Virus record (IMG/VR): IMGVR_UViG_3300046534_002092
Coordinates: 1 to 23,846 of that record
Length of the DNA stretch: 23,846 bases
Reading direction: 5' to 3' (one strand)
DNA from: a virus
The position numbers and the translations under genes were made by a program. The notes under the pieces are model-generated. The model was given only the letters and a program-made list of their open reading frames with translations. It had not been told where the DNA came from and searched no databases. This document shows, piece by piece, positions 20,939 through 23,846 of the stretch; within the stretch, counting starts at the first letter, position 1; every line of letters starts with the position of its first letter.

Positions 20939-21298
20939 TTACATGCAAATTGATAGCAAAGTTTTGTATGTTTTAACATCTGTAGTGGCTAGCATTTTTT
21001 CACCACTATTAAATTTGGCAATAAACGTCACTTCCTTTTTTTTACCGCCCAACAACAAGCCGGCCAATAACCCAACCGGCCCAAGAATTACAGCGCCAGC
21101 AACACCCCAGCCAACGGTACCGGCTATTCTTTTCACTGACTCTTCAGTCGCTATATCAATTTCAACAACATCTAATATAGCCACTTTGTCGCGATTAAGC
21201 AGCCCTTGTCCCTTCTTGGCGGGAAGCGCAATAGATGCGCCCTGCAGCGTCGCTTTGCCATCACCAAAATCACTAACGTGAATTGTTATTGTCCCCAT
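20939..21298 (-). CDS. Small protein with glycine-rich membrane hairpin
   Basis: 119 residues. A Gly-rich hydrophobic stretch at about 60-86 (GTVGWGVAGAVILGPVGLLAGLLLG) resembles a glycine-zipper membrane insert, flanked by beta-rich soluble parts (TITIHVSDFGDGKATLQG before, EVTFIAKFNSGEKML after). Not recognised. AAGGGA lies 9 nt before the ATG. It sits between two other unknown genes of the accessory block. Confidence 0.65.
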   Translation of the reverse strand: MGTITIHVSDFGDGKATLQGASIALPAKKGQGLLNRDKVAILDVVEIDIATEESVKRIAGTVGWGVAGAVILGPVGLLAGLLLGGKKKEVTFIAKFNSGEKMLATTDVKTYKTLLSICM

Positions 21299-21342
21299 CG
21301 ACTATAGTCCCTTATATTTAATCGATCTTAATATTGTCATTA

Positions 21343-22149
21343 CTAGGTGGGGCAGTTGCGTTTTGAATTATAACGAAACTCCTGACGAGGGCTCTGGACA
21401 ACTTGCTTTTGAAACATTGCATATGCCTCCGGCTTAAACTTAGAAATACTTTGAATTTCATTTTTCATCAGTACAAGCTGGTAATTCGCTATCGCGTCTA
21501 CCGGGTGTTCGCATGCCACTTTGTAATGATCAAAATAATTCGTAGTAAATATCAATTGAAATTCCTTCTCCTCTCGATATCCGCTTAAAACTGGATGTAT
21601 CAAGAGCGACCCTTCACCCTCTCGTCGCGAATGCCGCGGCAAACAAATCCCGACATACACCTTTCTGCTCTTCAGAGCTATCTGCAAATAACTCCAGTTA
21701 CCAGATTCCTTTGCATCACGCTCATTACTGAGAATATTGTCGTATATCATGTGATCAAATGAGTCATCTTCTAAAAGCTTCAAAGTCAAATTCTTCTTTT
21801 TATCCGGATAGTGATAGAAATAAAATTTGCTAAGCAAACCAGCCACCACAGCCAATAAACATGAAAGCAAGACCCAGCAAAATAACTTCAGCTGAGCAAG
21901 CTCTATTGGCCACGACGCAATATCTCGATGAGTGACGCCGATGCGATTGAAGAGGTATTTCCCGAAATTTACTGTATCGAAGAATAAAACTAGAGGCAGG
22001 GCTACTGCAAAAAACAAACACCCAAAAAGAACAATTCGTGAATACTTTACCCACCCGTCCGACCGGTCACGCGTGAACTTCGCAGGGTAATGCAGCTGAG
22101 TAAATATAAAGCCCGCTACCAAGACAAATGGTATGTATCCGACACCCAT
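21343..22149 (-). CDS. Three-pass membrane protein with cytosolic domain, unknown function
   Basis: 268 residues. Hydrophobic segments at about 4-18, 38-60 and 88-110 are followed by a soluble domain of about 150 residues with SYLQIALKSRKVYVGICLP, a beta-rich pattern reminiscent of DUF6338-type membrane proteins. That resemblance is weak. It starts at a TAATG overlap with the upstream 68-residue gene, so the two are translationally coupled and may act together. No catalytic motif is visible. Confidence 0.7.
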   Translation of the reverse strand: MGVGYIPFVLVAGFIFTQLHYPAKFTRDRSDGWVKYSRIVLFGCLFFAVALPLVLFFDTVNFGKYLFNRIGVTHRDIASWPIELAQLKLFCWVLLSCLLAVVAGLLSKFYFYHYPDKKKNLTLKLLEDDSFDHMIYDNILSNERDAKESGNWSYLQIALKSRKVYVGICLPRHSRREGEGSLLIHPVLSGYREEKEFQLIFTTNYFDHYKVACEHPVDAIANYQLVLMKNEIQSISKFKPEAYAMFQKQVVQSPRQEFRYNSKRNCPT

Positions 22150-22355
22150 TACTTAGTGCTTAACTTAATACCTGAAAACCTATCCGCCTGACTTAAAAAA
22201 GATTCCGCTGTAACCTCGTCCTTGAAATCGATATAAGCGCGACCATCAGCATCTAAACCTGCTTTAATCTCCCGATTCAGATACTTCCTCCCAGACAAGA
22301 CGGCGCTGCGACCAGCAAATAGTCTTTTAATTCCTTGAGCCTTAGTACGTTTCAT
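22149..22355 (-). CDS. Small basic protein coupled to the membrane protein
   Basis: 68 residues from the ATG at 22355, with GAGG close upstream. A longer start at 22373 also exists. It is very basic at the N-terminus (MKRTKAQGIKRLFAGRSA) and ends in an acidic-mixed segment (YIDFKDEVTAESFLS). No domain is recognised. Coupled to the 268-residue membrane protein, it could be a regulator or the partner of a two-gene system. It lies 73 nt behind the integrase stop. Confidence 0.6.
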   Translation of the reverse strand: MKRTKAQGIKRLFAGRSAVLSGRKYLNREIKAGLDADGRAYIDFKDEVTAESFLSQADRFSGIKLSTK

Positions 22356-22428
22356 CTTTCGCCTCAACTTCAACTGACATCAATCTACCGTACAGTTTAA
22401 GATCAATTTCTAGACCATCATTAAACCA

Positions 22429-23529
22429 CTATACCGATTTATTGACAATTGCAGTTAACCACGACCAAGATTCGTACTTGTCCCCACGGCCCTGTAAATG
22501 GGTATAGCGCCGCATTGAATTCCAATTCCGGTGCCCAGAAACACTGGCCACACGCGGAATATCCCATCCCATTTCAAATAACCGGCTAACACCTTCGTGC
22601 CGCAAATCATGAAAGCGCAGATTATCAATCGCTAAAAATTTGCATGCCCGAGTAAAGCTAGTTGAAATCGAGTCGCTTTTATACGGAAAAATCTCAGCAC
22701 AACCCCGAGGCATACTCTTCACAATTGCCATCGCCTCATCTGGCAAAGCGCACCAAATGTCATTACCGATCTTCTGACCAGGGTTTTTCATATCCCGCAC
22801 CAGTACCCGCTGCCCCGCCTCATCTAAATCGGCCCACCGAATACGGGTAATTTCCTCCTGACGGCGGGTAGAAAACAGAGCAAAGCCCACCACCTTGAGC
22901 ATGTTAATCGACGCAGGCCGCCGCTTTTGCATCTCGGCATAGTGCGACAACAGCGCATCAAGCTCCTCAAAACTGGGCCGCCGATCGCGCTCGCGGCTGC
23001 GGCTAACCATGCCCATCTTGCGCAACACCAACCGCGCATCAGTCATCGCGTAAGGGTCCACATCATACCCCCACGCAGGCCGCGCCACCGACATAACAGC
23101 GCCAAGGTGCGCCAAATCATTACCCACCGTCTGCGGCTGCACCGCCCCGCCGTCGACACCAATTCGCCAATGCGCATACTCAACTAAGCGCTGGCTATTT
23201 AAATCAGTGAGCAACAAATCACCCAGCCACGTTGCGGCAATAGCCTTTAAAGTATTCCGTTTGGTATCACCCAGCGGCCGCAACTTACCGTACTCATCCA
23301 AATACTTATGAATTGCATCATGCACAGACACCGAAACCTTACTCGCTTTCTCAAGCGCCCCAGGCTCCGCCAACTCATACTCCCGCTTCTTAATCCAAGC
23401 AACAGCAGCAGGCCGACGCCCAAAAGTCTGGCTTTCTTGGTAAACTGTCTGGCCGTTACGATTAACGCGAATCTGAGCCGTAAAACTCAACGTGCCATCT
23501 TTCTTCTTACGAGAAGTAATCGTACCCAT
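22429..23529 (-). CDS. int: Tyrosine recombinase, dusA-associated integrase
   Basis: 366 residues from the ATG at 23529. An in-frame TTG at 23535 is less likely because MGTITSRKKKDGTLSFTAQI is the usual opening of these enzymes. It has an N-terminal arm-binding domain, a core-binding domain (about 70-165) and a catalytic domain with R223 (FSTRRQEEI), K248, H307 and R310 (FHDLRHEG), H333 (VSGHRNW) and the nucleophile Y342 (SMRRYTHL). It should integrate the prophage into dusA, the gene that begins just to its right. No excisionase gene is recognised nearby. Confidence 0.93.
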   Translation of the reverse strand: MGTITSRKKKDGTLSFTAQIRVNRNGQTVYQESQTFGRRPAAVAWIKKREYELAEPGALEKASKVSVSVHDAIHKYLDEYGKLRPLGDTKRNTLKAIAATWLGDLLLTDLNSQRLVEYAHWRIGVDGGAVQPQTVGNDLAHLGAVMSVARPAWGYDVDPYAMTDARLVLRKMGMVSRSRERDRRPSFEELDALLSHYAEMQKRRPASINMLKVVGFALFSTRRQEEITRIRWADLDEAGQRVLVRDMKNPGQKIGNDIWCALPDEAMAIVKSMPRGCAEIFPYKSDSISTSFTRACKFLAIDNLRFHDLRHEGVSRLFEMGWDIPRVASVSGHRNWNSMRRYTHLQGRGDKYESWSWLTAIVNKSV

Positions 23530-23535
23530 ATTCAA

Positions 23536-23573
23536 TTGCTACATTTTCAAATTACTTGCTACATTGTAGCAAG
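23536..23573. promoter_or_regulatory. Palindrome and direct repeats upstream of int
   Basis: CTTGCTACA-T-TGTAGCAAG (23555-23573) is a perfect 19-bp palindrome. TTGCTACATT occurs again 20 bp away at 23536-23545. On the minus strand the palindrome contains TACAAT, a good -10 for int. These are candidate integrase arm-type sites or an operator for control of int. The segment lies between int and dusA. Confidence 0.6.
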
Positions 23574-23623
23574 CACCCATGAAAAACAAGCAAAAAAGGC
23601 ACAAAAAGAGCGAAAAAGAGACA

Positions 23624-23846
23624 ATGCAAATAGCAGCAAAACCAAGCTCAAGACCAGCAACCACGGGCAAAGCCCTTGATAGGCGCTTCTGCGTCGCCCC
23701 GATGCTGGATTGGTCAGATCGCCACTGCCGCGTTTTCTGGCGTCAACTTAGCCATCACGCCGTACTGTATACCGAAATGATCACCACCGGGGCCTTGATT
23801 CACGGCGACCACAAGCGTCATTTAGATTACAGCGATATTGAGCACC
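23624..23846 (+). CDS. dusA: tRNA-dihydrouridine synthase A, 5' part (host gene reconstituted by prophage)
   Basis: DusA reduces uridine to dihydrouridine at positions 20 and 20a of tRNAs, using FMN and NADPH. The recognisable core begins at about 23684: [16 protein letters not shown], then [14 protein letters not shown], the first FMN-binding strands. The gene leaves the window after about 74 codons. The start is uncertain: ATG at 23624 or an in-frame ATG at 23579. The 20 residues before RFCVAP, and the upstream promoter region, are probably phage-supplied, as expected for a prophage integrated at the 5' end of dusA. Confidence 0.88.
   Translation, partial: MQIAAKPSSRPATTGKALDRRFCVAPMLDWSDRHCRVFWRQLSHHAVLYTEMITTGALIHGDHKRHLDYSDIEH
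23684..23722 (+). other. Candidate attachment site within dusA
   Basis: Known dusA-associated prophages recombine within the conserved 5' codons of dusA. Here the [13 protein letters not shown] codons would contain the crossover. The matching copy at the other prophage end is outside the window, so the exact core cannot be marked. The boundary should lie where phage-like AT-rich sequence changes to dusA codons. Confidence 0.5.

Noticed and set aside
22927-23679. Plus-strand ORFs opposite and beyond the integrase
   Set aside because: They are antisense to the integrase catalytic and arm domains or out of frame with dusA, with His/Arg-rich translations typical of antisense frames.

Overview
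The window holds most of one lambda-like (siphovirus-type, cos-packaging) prophage and the first part of the host gene it sits in. The host looks like a moderately GC-rich gammaproteobacterium, possibly a marine Cellvibrionales-type organism; this is a weak inference from protein style only. The right edge is the 5' part of dusA (tRNA-dihydrouridine synthase A), with a tyrosine integrase reading away from it. This is the known arrangement of dusA-associated prophages. The left edge is still inside the prophage structural genes.

Layout from left to right. (1) 1-7351, minus strand: late genes in lambda order. Read in the direction of transcription they are a DUF5675 cell-wall-enzyme candidate, two small membrane proteins (lysis or holin-like), a minor tail protein, a 230-bp gap where cos is expected, small terminase, large terminase, a gpW-like protein, portal, and an S49 head protease cut by the window edge. 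(2) 7365-7550: two intrinsic terminators and a possible late promoter, directly downstream of a Q-like antiterminator (7731-8159). (3) 8184-8468: a striking array of twelve CCCTAG-core repeats around an AT-rich stretch and an 18-bp alternating purine/pyrimidine run, next to a primase/helicase gene pair. This is the best candidate for the phage replication origin. (4) 8483-12318, minus strand: early operon with Cro/YdaS-like protein, CP76/CII-family regulator, DksA/TraR zinc-finger protein, Toprim primase and DUF5906-type helicase. (5) 12349-13952: immunity region. An S24 (CI/LexA-like) repressor and a zinc-ribbon membrane protein are read rightward between two divergent early promoters. Each promoter carries operators of the form TAAAC-N5-GTTTA. 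(6) 13988-20385, plus strand: a tightly overlapping early operon of small genes, including a KilAC-domain protein, two PrtN-like activators, a Tad2 (DUF2829) anti-Thoeris homologue, a DUF2303/YfdQ protein, a MazG pyrophosphohydrolase and a cupin-like protein. (7) 20497-22355, minus strand: four AT-richer accessory genes of unknown function, including two membrane proteins, placed behind the integrase gene. (8) 22429-23846: integrase, a palindromic regulatory region, and dusA.

The main new observation is a two-part repeated element, CCACCCACCAC then about 20 nt then YGACACARCCAT. It lies in the sense orientation in both early leaders, exactly where lambda has nutL (after PL) and nutR (between cro and cII). 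Two further copies lie inside a 57-bp direct repeat that flanks the mazG gene. The first box sits in a hairpin loop at most sites. I read it as a candidate RNA antitermination or processive-control element of a new type, or else a repeated operator. Other points of interest are the origin-like repeat array, the four-operator immunity switch, the Tad2 homologue, the unknown accessory block beside int, and the replacement of the dusA 5' end by phage sequence.
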